Under the pieces are notes generated by a model. The model worked only from the letters and a program-made list of their open reading frames with translations, was not told where the DNA came from and made no database searches. Shown here piece by piece: positions 51,715-59,800 of a stretch of DNA of 64,000 nucleotides; the stretch's first letter is position 1, and each line of letters starts with the position of its first letter. A program made the translations under genes and the position numbers. Source of the DNA: Granulicella arctica (GTDB lineage Bacteria > Acidobacteriota > Terriglobia > Terriglobales > Acidobacteriaceae); assembly GCF_013410065.1 (NCBI RefSeq), contig NZ_JACCCW010000001.1, forward strand, positions 1 through 64,000. Reading direction: 5' to 3'.

Positions 51715-52662
51715 CTAGGCGGGTGAATCGTTTGAATTTGGTTGTTGGAACGTGGAGTTGAACCGTAACTGAAACTGTACATTGAACTCCGCTCCGCACA
51801 ACACGCTGAGGCAGATGATGTACAGCCAGAAAAGAAGCGCAATACCGGCACCAAGTGAGCCATAGACCTGACTGTAATTGGCGAAGCGGGTCACGTACCA
51901 CCCGAAGATCAACGTCGTCAGGAACCACAGCGCCGTAGCCACGATGGCTCCAGGCAATACACCTGGCCAGGACTGACGCTTGGGCGTTCCCATGTGATAT
52001 TGCAGCGCGATCAGCCCAACGCTGCCGGTCAGCACAATGCCCCAGCGAAGAAGGACCGCAAAGATGTAGACGATGGTGCGTATTGATTCCATCACATGCG
52101 CCCCCAGCCACAACGTCATCAAGTGTCCAAAGACGACGAGCAGACTGGCGATCATCAGTGGCACAAGCGAAAGCGGCACAAGCAGAAGGGAGCGGCTGCG
52201 GCGCTGCCAGAAGGTCCAGCAGTCCTCCGGAAGCTGATTGGCTCGGCGAATCCCCTCCATCAGCGTCGCAATCACCCCGGAGGCTCCGCTAAGACTTACA
52301 AATACCGCCACGATCAGCACATGTGCAGAGTGCCGGCTATGAGGGCTCGTCACAAAGTAGCTTTGCAGGATGGGACTAACATCCGGCGGCAGTATACGGT
52401 CGAACAAGATCCCCATCTGGAAGCGCAGCGGCGTGCTATCCGGAAGCAGCGAGACAGCCGCAGCCGCCACGATCAGCGCGGGAAACAGCGCCACAATCGC
52501 GGAATACGCAGCCGACTGAGCGATATTGACAACGTCATGATCTATCGCCCGCGCAATCGCCTGCACGAGCATCCGACCAAGCGTGTGGGGCAGGATGCGC
52601 TGGAACCGATGAGGTCTTCGCGGTGGGCTATTCGAGGCGCTGTTCAAGGAAACCCCTTCCAC
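51715..52662 (-). CDS. YihY/BrkB-family inner-membrane protein
   Basis: Integral membrane protein of the YihY/virulence-factor BrkB family (315 aa); the family function is undefined, and older annotations as RNase BN are mistaken. Six helices are visible, including YSAIVALFPALIVAAAAVSLL, VLIVAVFVSLSGASGVIATL, LLLVPLSLVPLMIASLLVVFG and GSLGAGIALLFWLYIICLSVL, the last one strongly conserved (GSLGAxxxxLLWLY in relatives). It is convergent with pyk and followed upstream by a thioredoxin-like gene on the same strand. Confidence 0.85.
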   Translation of the reverse strand: MEGVSLNSASNSPPRRPHRFQRILPHTLGRMLVQAIARAIDHDVVNIAQSAAYSAIVALFPALIVAAAAVSLLPDSTPLRFQMGILFDRILPPDVSPILQSYFVTSPHSRHSAHVLIVAVFVSLSGASGVIATLMEGIRRANQLPEDCWTFWQRRSRSLLLVPLSLVPLMIASLLVVFGHLMTLWLGAHVMESIRTIVYIFAVLLRWGIVLTGSVGLIALQYHMGTPKRQSWPGVLPGAIVATALWFLTTLIFGWYVTRFANYSQVYGSLGAGIALLFWLYIICLSVLCGAEFNVQFQLRFNSTFQQPNSNDSPA

Positions 52663-52683
52663 GAAGTGCCGTGACCGCCTGGC

Positions 52684-53238
52684 CTATGCCTTCCACCGCT
52701 TCAAAAAGTCGGTGACAGACTGAACATTCATGTTGCGCATGTCTTCGAACTCGCCGGTCTGTTGAGAATAGAGAACCTTGCCATGAAAGTTGACCACAGC
52801 CAGCGCCGGAACACCTTTCTTCAGCGGTATGCCATACTTCTCCGCAATGTCTACGTTCAGGTCCAGGTGACCGATAAAGACATGAACCAGCACGAAGTTT
52901 TTATTCAGAAGCTCCTCATTGGGGCTCTGGTGAAAGTAGATATCGAGCACCTGACAGTCACCACACCAGTCCCCGCCGAAGTCCAGGATGACTCGTTTAT
53001 GCTCTCGCCTCGCCTGCTGGAGAGCAGCGGCGATATCGGCACGAGGGTTCGCCGTCTCGGAGTAGATATGCTTCTTGACGAAGGGTACGGTAGAAGGTGC
53101 AGCAGCAACCTGGGCGAAGAGCGCGCCCGAAGCAAGGATCACCATCGCCGCTACAAGCAGCAGAGTCGTTCGAATGGAAATACGAAAATCACTCTTCGGA
53201 GTGCGGGGCAGGACGCAGAGTTCCTCAAGGATAGCCAT
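52684..53238 (-). CDS. Membrane-anchored thioredoxin-fold protein
   Basis: Thioredoxin-like redox protein (184 aa) facing the periplasm. An N-terminal helix (about 23-46, TTLLLVAAMVILASGALFAQ) is either signal or anchor. The active site is GDWCGDCQVLD with a CGDC pair, followed by the cis-proline segment KGVPALAVVNFHGKVLY. This arrangement resembles periplasmic thioredoxins with a single redox-active pair. It is encoded 21 bases from the BrkB gene on the same strand and upstream of it, so the two may share a transcript. Confidence 0.82.
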   Translation of the reverse strand: MAILEELCVLPRTPKSDFRISIRTTLLLVAAMVILASGALFAQVAAAPSTVPFVKKHIYSETANPRADIAAALQQARREHKRVILDFGGDWCGDCQVLDIYFHQSPNEELLNKNFVLVHVFIGHLDLNVDIAEKYGIPLKKGVPALAVVNFHGKVLYSQQTGEFEDMRNMNVQSVTDFLKRWKA

Positions 53239-53286
53239 GGCGACGATTTTACCGCAACCGTCACTTGGTCATCGTCAACATGATCT

Positions 53287-54477
53287 CTATTGCCCGGTGT
53301 AATACCCATCTCGCGTCTGGATCGTCAGCTTCTTCTTGTCGGAGCCACTGAGCGAGAGATCGATCTGGTGGTACCCATCTGCCGCCGTCGCCTGATCCGG
53401 CGTATAGCCGAGACGATACTGCCCCCGCAACTCCTTGCCGATCTCGGTGTAGATATCCGCAACCGGCTGCTTTTTGCTCACCTCGAACATCCGCCCTCCG
53501 GTCTCCTGCGCCATACGCTCGAGAGTCTTCTTTCCATCGGTACGGTTCGTCGGCTGCTGGCTCGGACGATTCCCTCCCCCATTGCCGCCTCCGCCCGGAT
53601 AGCCTCCCCCGCTACCCGGAAAGCCGATACCACCGCTTCGCGGGAAGCCCCCACCCCGGTGATTGCCGTTGTCGTTATCTGGGCGCGGCTCCTCCCCTTT
53701 GAAATAGATGGCATAAATAATCGTGTCGGCCCGCTGCGTGGCCTCGATCGCCTTCACCAGCGTCTCCTTGCTGCCGCGATCGTCGCCATCGGTCAGCAGG
53801 ATGACCGCCTTCCGGCCCTTCTGCTTCGACATCAACTCGTCCGACGCCAGAAACACCGAGTCATACAAGGTCGTTCCTCCAGCACGATTGTGATGGCCAT
53901 TGGAGTCATCCGTATCGTTTGAGTCGGACGGAGAGGACGGGTTCGATGTATCGAGGTCCTTCAAAGCCGCCTGTAGCTTCGGCCGCGAGCTGGTGAGGTC
54001 CTGCAACAGCTCGATCTGCCTCGCAAACTGGACGACGAAAGCCTGATCCTTCGGGCCAGTCAGCATCTGGTCGAGAAACGCCGAGCTCGCCGACCGCTCC
54101 TCATCGAGCACATTGCGCTGGCTCATGCTCGTATCGACGAGTAGCCCCAGCGTCAGCGGCAGATTCGAGTCCAAATCGAAGTAACGGATCGTCTGCGGGT
54201 GTCCATCGACCTGGAGAACAAAGTCCGCCTCGGTAAGGTTCTGCACCAGCGCGCCATTCTTATCCCGAACGACAACCGGCAGATTGACCAGCCGAGCATC
54301 GACCGAAAGCGTAGGCACCGTCGATACCGGCTCCTGAGCCGCAGGAGTAGTCGTAGCAGCGGGTTGCGTCGATGCCGCCGGTGTCTGGAGCGTCGGATGC
54401 TGAGCCTGCATCGTGGGAAGCAGCGCAAAGAAGACACTAACGGCAGGTCCAAGGCGTAGAAATGTGCAGGCTCGCAT
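53287..54477 (-). CDS. Exported VWFA-domain protein (acidobacterial type)
   Basis: A 396-aa protein with a von Willebrand A domain. Sec signal MRACTFLRLGPAVSVFFALL then QAQ. The metal-ion-dependent adhesion site is intact: LLVDTSMSQRN gives DxSxS. A long Gly-rich loop (GGGFPRSGGIGFPGSGGG and onward, about residues 275-305) interrupts the domain. The N-terminal linker is Thr/Ala/Pro-rich (PAASTQPAATTTPAAQEP). It matches, in pattern, the family of VWFA-related proteins frequent in Acidobacteria, whose function is unknown, probably extracellular binding or assembly. Confidence 0.85.
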   Translation of the reverse strand: MRACTFLRLGPAVSVFFALLPTMQAQHPTLQTPAASTQPAATTTPAAQEPVSTVPTLSVDARLVNLPVVVRDKNGALVQNLTEADFVLQVDGHPQTIRYFDLDSNLPLTLGLLVDTSMSQRNVLDEERSASSAFLDQMLTGPKDQAFVVQFARQIELLQDLTSSRPKLQAALKDLDTSNPSSPSDSNDTDDSNGHHNRAGGTTLYDSVFLASDELMSKQKGRKAVILLTDGDDRGSKETLVKAIEATQRADTIIYAIYFKGEEPRPDNDNGNHRGGGFPRSGGIGFPGSGGGYPGGGGNGGGNRPSQQPTNRTDGKKTLERMAQETGGRMFEVSKKQPVADIYTEIGKELRGQYRLGYTPDQATAADGYHQIDLSLSGSDKKKLTIQTRDGYYTGQ

Positions 54478-54578
54478 GCCCCTTAGACGACCGACGTTCT
54501 CGGAGGTTTCATCCCACCCCGATATTCTTCACAACAGCAAGATGGTCCGGATGGTCAGCCGCAATCATCTATTCCTGT

Positions 54579-55073
54579 ATGAATGAAAAGAGCATTGATC
54601 CCGGCGTACAGATTGGCCACGTCCACCTGAAGGTCGCGAACCTGGATCGAGCACTGGCGTTCTACAGCGGAGTGCTCGGCTTCGAGCTGGTGATGCGTCT
54701 CGGAGATAGCGCCGCGTTCATCTCGGCTGGCGGCTACCACCACCACATCGGCCTGAATACCTGGGAGAGCGCAGGCGGGCCGCCTCCGGCTCCAGGAACG
54801 ACCGGGCTCTACCACCTCGCCATCCTCTACCCCACGCGAATCGCTCTGGCCGACGCCCTGAAGCGGCTGGTCGAGGCAGGCATTCCGCTCGACGGAGCAT
54901 CCGACCACGGCGTCAGCGAAGCCCTCTACCTGCGCGATCCCGACGGTAACGGCGTCGAGCTCTACCGCGACCGCCCACGAGACGCATGGCCCAAAGACGC
55001 AACGGGAGCCTTCGCCATGTACACGCGAGCACTCGACGTCCGAGCCCTGCTTGCCGAAGTTCAGCCCGGTTAA
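54579..55073 (+). CDS. VOC-family (glyoxalase-like) metalloenzyme
   Basis: Small two-module protein (164 aa). The N-terminal half begins IGHVHLKVANLDRALAFYSG, with His-containing strand, and reads GFELVMRLGDSAAFISAGGYHHHIGLNTWES. The second half contains LYHLAILYPTRIALADAL and ends GVSEALYLRDPDGNGVELYRDRP. The His/His/Glu metal ligands sit at the first HVHL strand, the LYHLAI strand and the GVELYR strand. The resemblance is to the catechol-2,3-dioxygenase-like group. It is divergent from the VWFA gene and overlaps the convergent next gene by four bases. Substrate unknown. Confidence 0.82.
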   Translation: MNEKSIDPGVQIGHVHLKVANLDRALAFYSGVLGFELVMRLGDSAAFISAGGYHHHIGLNTWESAGGPPPAPGTTGLYHLAILYPTRIALADALKRLVEAGIPLDGASDHGVSEALYLRDPDGNGVELYRDRPRDAWPKDATGAFAMYTRALDVRALLAEVQPG

Positions 55074-55456
55074 CTCTTTCGCACAATCAAGTTGTTTTTC
55101 CAGAGAGCAAGAACAACGTCCATCTGGCTCACATGAGGAATATCTTCCCCATCCGTCACCTCAGCCCAAAGGCTGTTGACCGTCTTGTGGGTACCGGCCT
55201 CGAGCAGCGAGACAGCTCGCAACGCGTAGCCCTTGTCCTTATTGGAGGGCGCATACTGCCCAGCAGGAATCCCCTTGACCAGTCCCGCCTCGCAGAGGCT
55301 GAGAAACGCATGTCGTGGAGCGCTCTTCCGCTGAGCCGTCGGACTCGTCGGATACAACCGCTGAACAACTTCGCTCCAGCGATCACCGGGGCTGCTCTTG
55401 TACTCTGCCTCCGCGCGCGCGGTCAGGATGGCAGCCTCTCCATATCGGTTAGCCAT
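55070..55456 (-). CDS. Conserved-looking hypothetical protein (128 aa)
   Basis: Starts MANRYGEAAILTARAEAEYK, then PGDRWSEVVQRLYPTSPTAQRKSAPRHAFLSLCEAGLVKGIPAGQYAPS, and ends WKNNLIVRKS. It is compact and helical, with no signal, membrane helix or catalytic motif. It overlaps polyphosphate glucokinase by eight bases, so it is probably expressed with it. It might belong to a small domain-of-unknown-function family; I do not know its role. Confidence 0.65.
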   Translation of the reverse strand: MANRYGEAAILTARAEAEYKSSPGDRWSEVVQRLYPTSPTAQRKSAPRHAFLSLCEAGLVKGIPAGQYAPSNKDKGYALRAVSLLEAGTHKTVNSLWAEVTDGEDIPHVSQMDVVLALWKNNLIVRKS

Positions 55457-56159
55457 TCTTGCGCCCCTTCCGCGGTACCCGCTTCACAATCTTGAACTGA
55501 TCCGAGATAGGCTTCTTCCAGACCTTCAAACCGCCCTCAATCGCGTTGCTGTTCGCCCCCAGCATGATCCCCTCTGGCAACTCCTTCATCAGCTTGGCGT
55601 TCCCTCCTCCAAGCAGCACATAGTCGCAAACCATTGCCAGCCGAAGACGCTCGGCGATATCCAGCACAGACTTGCGCCAACGCTTTTTGCCGCGAAGCTC
55701 CAGCCCCGCCAAACCGATATACTCCTCGTAGGTGCGCCCTTTTTTATAGGGAAGATGCGCAAGCTCCAGAGGAATAACGATTCCATCGAAGATCATCGCC
55801 GCACCCAGTCCTGTACCGGTCCCAAGGAAGAGCATCCGCCCGCCCTTGTACCCGCCGAGCGCCTGCATCGCCGCATCGTTGATAAACCGGTACGGCTTGC
55901 CCAACGCCTTCTCGTAATCGAAGTCGATCCAGCCTCCCCCTAGGTTGTGCGGCTCGGCCTTGGGAGCCTCATGGTTGACCGGCCCCGGATAGCCGATCGA
56001 GATGCAGTCATAATGCCAGCCCTTCGTGGCCGCAAGAACATCGTCAACCATCTGTTTGGCCGTCAGCGTCGGGCCGGAAGGAATCTTGATGGGGACGCGC
56101 GTGTCTGTAGAGGCGACCTTGATATTGGTGCCACCGATGTCGATAACAAGAACTTTCAT
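55449..56159 (-). CDS. ppgK: ROK-family polyphosphate glucokinase
   Basis: Phosphorylates glucose to glucose-6-phosphate using polyphosphate and/or ATP. The 236-aa protein has the ROK phosphate-1 motif DIGGTNIKVA (7-16), the catalytic-site segment GYPGPVN, the NDAAMQALGGY ROK-like stretch and the phosphate-2 motif GTGTGLGAAMI. It is at the short end for ROK kinases, as is usual for PPGK. The 128-aa gene overlaps its 3' end. Links to glycogen metabolism (pgm, glgA) are functional, not positional. Confidence 0.85.
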   Translation of the reverse strand: MKVLVIDIGGTNIKVASTDTRVPIKIPSGPTLTAKQMVDDVLAATKGWHYDCISIGYPGPVNHEAPKAEPHNLGGGWIDFDYEKALGKPYRFINDAAMQALGGYKGGRMLFLGTGTGLGAAMIFDGIVIPLELAHLPYKKGRTYEEYIGLAGLELRGKKRWRKSVLDIAERLRLAMVCDYVLLGGGNAKLMKELPEGIMLGANSNAIEGGLKVWKKPISDQFKIVKRVPRKGRKNG

Positions 56160-56502
56160 TGGGTCCCAGAATACAGCGTCTTCAGCATCTTAGGGCGATG
56201 TTCCGGCCAGAGCGCCAGCCAGCGTTTGCCCAATCCAGCAGAGATCACGGCGACGAAACGCGCATCACTAAACGCTTTCTATGGCAGGCAGATAAAAAAG
56301 ATTCCCTTTTCCTCGGAAATTAGCAGTAAATTGAAACTCAAGAGAGCTTAGACTCGTCTTTCCTCGTGATTCCCCCCATGTAAGGTTCTGTCGGCGCAGT
56401 CCACCGGCAGGAGAAATAGTCCACCCGTTTCGCAGCTGGCCCACCCCTCCTGTCGCAGCGGACGTGTATTTCCCTATAACCGCTTTGTTTGAGGAGAACC
56501 GA
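56160..56502. other. Non-coding interval upstream of the aminotransferase gene
   Basis: About 340 bases with divergent promoters expected for the glucokinase and the aminotransferase genes. No convincing reading frame was found. A CTATAAC box lies near 56473, about 30 bases ahead of the aminotransferase start, but no matching -35 box was seen. Confidence 0.4.
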
Positions 56503-57753
56503 ATGACCCCCGATATCGCCCTATCCCGCCGAAACTTCATGCGCACCCTCGGAGTTGCCTCCTTCGCCGCAGCCTCGTTTCCAGCCCTCGCCGCAACCCA
56601 GCAAACCCCGGCAGCCAGTGGACCCGGTGCCCATCGCGGCATGTCCGACATGGGAGAGATGCGGCAGCTCCCACCGGATACGGTCATCATCAGCTCAAAC
56701 GAAAACCCCCTTGGACCAGCCCAGTCCGCCCTGTCGGCGATCTGTAGCACAGCCTCTCTGGGAGGCCGGTACCACAGCGAAGAGACCATGAAGACCGTGA
56801 TGGCCTTCAACGAGATCTACGGCCTCAAACGCGGCTACTCCGCACTGTTCCCCGGATCGGGCGGCCCACTCGACCTCGCATTGATGTCGAACATCGGCCC
56901 CGACAAACCGCTCGTCTACGGCGACCCAAGCTACGAGCAGGGACCACGCGCAGCCGAAACGATGAACGCCCCGAAGTTCCCCGTCAAACTGACCTCGACC
57001 TATGCGCACGATGTGAAAGCGATGCTCGCGGCAACTCCGACGGCAGGCGCGTACTACATCGTCAACCCGAACAACCCGACCGGCACCATGACGCCGCGCG
57101 AAGATATCCTCTGGCTGCTGAAGAACAAGCCCAAGGGCTCGGTCGTGATCGTAGATGAGGCCTACCACCACTTTTCGGACCATGAATCTGTCATCGACCA
57201 GGTCGCCGCCGATCAGGACTTGATCGTCATGCGAACCTTCTCGAAGATCTACGGCATGGCAGGTCTGCGCGCCGGTTTTGCAGTCGCCCGGCCTGACCTG
57301 TTGATGAAGTTCACCTCAGTTGCGCCTCCAGCGCGAACCCTGGCAAGCATCTCGATCACCAGCGCAGCCGGAGCACGCGCAAGCCTGCAAGACAAAGACC
57401 TCGTACCTCTGCGCAAAAAGATCAACGCGGATATCCGCTCAGAGACGCTGGAGTTCCTCACCAAGAAGGGCTACAAGGTCCTTCCCGGCTCGCAGGCAAA
57501 CTTCTTCATGGTCGACGTCAACCGCCCCGGACATGACTTCCACGACGCCATGATGAAAGAGAACGTCGCCATCGGCCGCTCCTGGGCGGCAATGCCCAAC
57601 TACGTCCGTGTCACCGTCGGCACCAAGGCCGAGATGCAGAAGTTTCAAACCGCCTTCGTCAAGTGCATGGATACGCCGCCCGGCACAGTCAACGGCGCTG
57701 CCTCCCTACACCTGCCGCAGTTCCACGTTCCAAGCGAACTCTATCGCGGATAA
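56503..57753 (+). CDS. Tat-signal PLP-dependent aminotransferase (HisC-like)
   Basis: Fold-type I aminotransferase (416 aa) related to histidinol-phosphate aminotransferase. The start at 56503 has GAGGAGA six bases upstream. The N-terminus MTPDIALSRRNFMRTLGVASF is a twin-arginine signal, followed by an Ala-rich stretch. Motifs: SNENPLGP, GSGGPLDL, NPNNPTGT and DEAYHHF (cofactor Asp and Tyr), and the PLP lysine in RTFSKIYGMAGLR (the SKxxGMAG motif). Export of a cofactor enzyme by the Tat route implies a periplasmic role and sets it apart from the usual histidine-pathway enzyme. A strong terminator follows. Confidence 0.82.
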   Translation: MTPDIALSRRNFMRTLGVASFAAASFPALAATQQTPAASGPGAHRGMSDMGEMRQLPPDTVIISSNENPLGPAQSALSAICSTASLGGRYHSEETMKTVMAFNEIYGLKRGYSALFPGSGGPLDLALMSNIGPDKPLVYGDPSYEQGPRAAETMNAPKFPVKLTSTYAHDVKAMLAATPTAGAYYIVNPNNPTGTMTPREDILWLLKNKPKGSVVIVDEAYHHFSDHESVIDQVAADQDLIVMRTFSKIYGMAGLRAGFAVARPDLLMKFTSVAPPARTLASISITSAAGARASLQDKDLVPLRKKINADIRSETLEFLTKKGYKVLPGSQANFFMVDVNRPGHDFHDAMMKENVAIGRSWAAMPNYVRVTVGTKAEMQKFQTAFVKCMDTPPGTVNGAASLHLPQFHVPSELYRG

Positions 57754-57768
57754 TCTCCGCAATGGACA

Positions 57769-57803
57769 CGACGGCCCCTGCGCTTGCCTCGCGGGGGCCG
57801 TCG
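57769..57803 (+). terminator. Intrinsic terminator
   Basis: CGACGGCCCC pairs with GGGGCCGTCG, followed by CATTTCC; weak T-run but a 10-bp GC stem. Confidence 0.75.
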
Positions 57804-57870
57804 CATTTCCAGCGAAAACTGCTCTCATTCCCGGCATGAGGAATCCCCGCGCTGTAAACTTGCATTCATT

Positions 57871-58791
57871 ATGGATTTGATGGGATGTGGAACGGCGCTG
57901 GTCACCCCCTTTCGCAGGGACGGCGGCGTAGACGAACCTGCGCTGCACGCGCTGGTGAACTGGCAGATTGAGCAGGGGATCGACTTCCTCGTTCCCTGTG
58001 GAACAACAGGCGAAGCTTCAACCTTGACCGAAGCCGAGTGGCTTCACGTTGTCGAGAGCGTCGTAGGCTCCGCCGCCGGGCGCGTCCCCGTGATCGCGGG
58101 TTGCACCCACAACGCCACGCACGAGGCAGTCGCACGAGCAAAGAAACTTACCGGCATCTGGGGCCTCTCCGGAATCCTGACGGCAAACCCGTACTACAAC
58201 CGTCCTGGACAAGAGGGCCAGTATCGCCACTTCCGAGCTATCGCCGAGGCGGTAGAACTCCCGGTGGTGCTCTACAACATCCCCTCCCGAACCGGCGCGA
58301 ACCTCGAACCCGCAACCGTGCTGCGGCTGGCGGAGATTCCAAACATCATCGGCATCAAAGAGTCGAGCGGAAACCTCACCCAGATCACCGAGCTGCTCAC
58401 CACCGCGCCCCGCAACTTCAAGGTCTTCGCCGGCGACGACGGAATCGCCCTGCCGGTCCTGTCCCTCGGGGCCGCCGGCCTAATCTCGGTCGCTTCAAAC
58501 GCAATTCCGCACGAGATGACGGCAATGGTCCGATCGGCCCTCGAAAACGACTGGACGACCGCACGCCGGATCAACCGGCAGTTCTTCCGGCTCATGCAAG
58601 CCCACTTCTGGGAGGCGAGCCCCGCCCCGGTCAAGGCCGTACTGTCCATGCTCGGCAAGGGCGAGGACGTACTGCGTCTGCCCATGATCCCCGTCTCCGG
58701 CGACACACGCCGCAAGCTCGAGCGCCTCGTCGGCGAACTCGGCCTGCTGGTCGGTCTTCCCCCTACGGGCGAAGATCTGCGGATGTATTGA
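57871..58791 (+). CDS. dapA: 4-Hydroxy-tetrahydrodipicolinate synthase
   Basis: Condenses pyruvate with aspartate semialdehyde in lysine/diaminopimelate synthesis. The 306-aa TIM barrel starts MDLMGCGTALVTPF. Schiff-base Lys163 lies in NIIGIKESSG and catalytic Tyr135 in LYNIPSRTG; the GTTGE motif (44-48) is present. The start ATG at 57871 has no strong ribosome site; an alternative is the ATG three codons later. dapD follows after 41 bases, giving a two-gene lysine-pathway unit. Confidence 0.95.
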   Translation: MDLMGCGTALVTPFRRDGGVDEPALHALVNWQIEQGIDFLVPCGTTGEASTLTEAEWLHVVESVVGSAAGRVPVIAGCTHNATHEAVARAKKLTGIWGLSGILTANPYYNRPGQEGQYRHFRAIAEAVELPVVLYNIPSRTGANLEPATVLRLAEIPNIIGIKESSGNLTQITELLTTAPRNFKVFAGDDGIALPVLSLGAAGLISVASNAIPHEMTAMVRSALENDWTTARRINRQFFRLMQAHFWEASPAPVKAVLSMLGKGEDVLRLPMIPVSGDTRRKLERLVGELGLLVGLPPTGEDLRMY

Positions 58792-58832
58792 AAAATAAAT
58801 AAAGGTTTTAAAAACTAAAGGACAGGTGTAGT

Positions 58833-59681
58833 TTGAGCGGAACGCTAGAAACAACGATCGAGCATTGGTTTGCCCAGGGAGCAGCGGCAATTGGAAACCC
58901 CGAGGCCGAAGCCTCCTTTTTTGAACTGCGCGGAGCACTGGAAGCAGGCACCCTGCGAGCAGCCGAACCAGACGCCTCCACTCCCCTCGGCTGGCGCGCC
59001 AACGCCTGGGTAAAGCGCGGAATCCTCCTCGGCTTCCGGCTGGGGACGATGGTCGAGATGGGCTCCCCCGACGGCCTCGCCTTCGTGGACAAGGCAACAT
59101 ACCCCGCCCGGCATTTCTCCGTAGCGGACGGCGTGCGCGTCGTACCCGGTGGCTCCTCCGTGCGCTCTGGAGCCTACGTCTCGAAGGGCGTCGTCATCAT
59201 GCCGCCCGCCTACGTCAACGTCGGAGCCTATGTCGACGAGGGCACCATGGTCGACTCGCACGCTCTCGTCGGAAGCTGCGCCCAGATCGGCAAACGCGTC
59301 CACCTCAGCGCCGCCGCCCAGATCGGTGGCGTCCTCGAGCCGGTGAACGCCTCGCCCGTCATCATCGAAGACGACTGTCTCATCGGCGGCAACACTGGCG
59401 TCTACGAGGGAACCATCGTCCGCCGACGTGCCGTTCTGGCTGCCGGAACTGTGCTAACCCGCGGAACTCCGGTCTACGACCTCGTCACCGGTAACGTACT
59501 GAAAGCAAACGCAGATACTCCACTCATCATCCCCGAGGGCGCCGTCGTCGTTCCCGGCTCGCGAGCGATCAAAGGCGGCAAGGGCGCGGAGTGGGGCCTC
59601 AGCGTAGCGACCCCCGTCATCGTGAAGTACCGCGACGAAAAGACCGAGCTTTCGCTCACTCTCGAAGACCTTTTGCGCTAA
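58833..59681 (+). CDS. dapD: Tetrahydrodipicolinate N-succinyltransferase
   Basis: Succinylates tetrahydrodipicolinate in the succinylase branch of diaminopimelate synthesis. The 282-aa protein has an N-terminal helical part and a left-handed parallel beta-helix of hexapeptide repeats ([61 protein letters not shown]). It begins with a TTG codon preceded by AAAGGACAGG. It is the second gene after dapA. A large terminator lies downstream. Confidence 0.94.
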   Translation: MSGTLETTIEHWFAQGAAAIGNPEAEASFFELRGALEAGTLRAAEPDASTPLGWRANAWVKRGILLGFRLGTMVEMGSPDGLAFVDKATYPARHFSVADGVRVVPGGSSVRSGAYVSKGVVIMPPAYVNVGAYVDEGTMVDSHALVGSCAQIGKRVHLSAAAQIGGVLEPVNASPVIIEDDCLIGGNTGVYEGTIVRRRAVLAAGTVLTRGTPVYDLVTGNVLKANADTPLIIPEGAVVVPGSRAIKGGKGAEWGLSVATPVIVKYRDEKTELSLTLEDLLR

Positions 59682-59715
59682 CCGTTCGTCCTTAACGGTA
59701 TGCATGTCCTCCCAT

Positions 59716-59773
59716 AAACCCGCGCAGAACGCAGACAGCACACCCGCTCTCTGCGCCCTGCGCGGGTTTTACC
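59716..59773 (+). terminator. dapD terminator
   Basis: AAACCCGCGCAG pairs with CTGCGCGGGTTT, with an inner GCAGA/TCTGC stem, ending TTTTACC. Confidence 0.8.
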
Positions 59774-59800
59774 TCTCTAGCTGCTAGACTTGGAAGTTGA

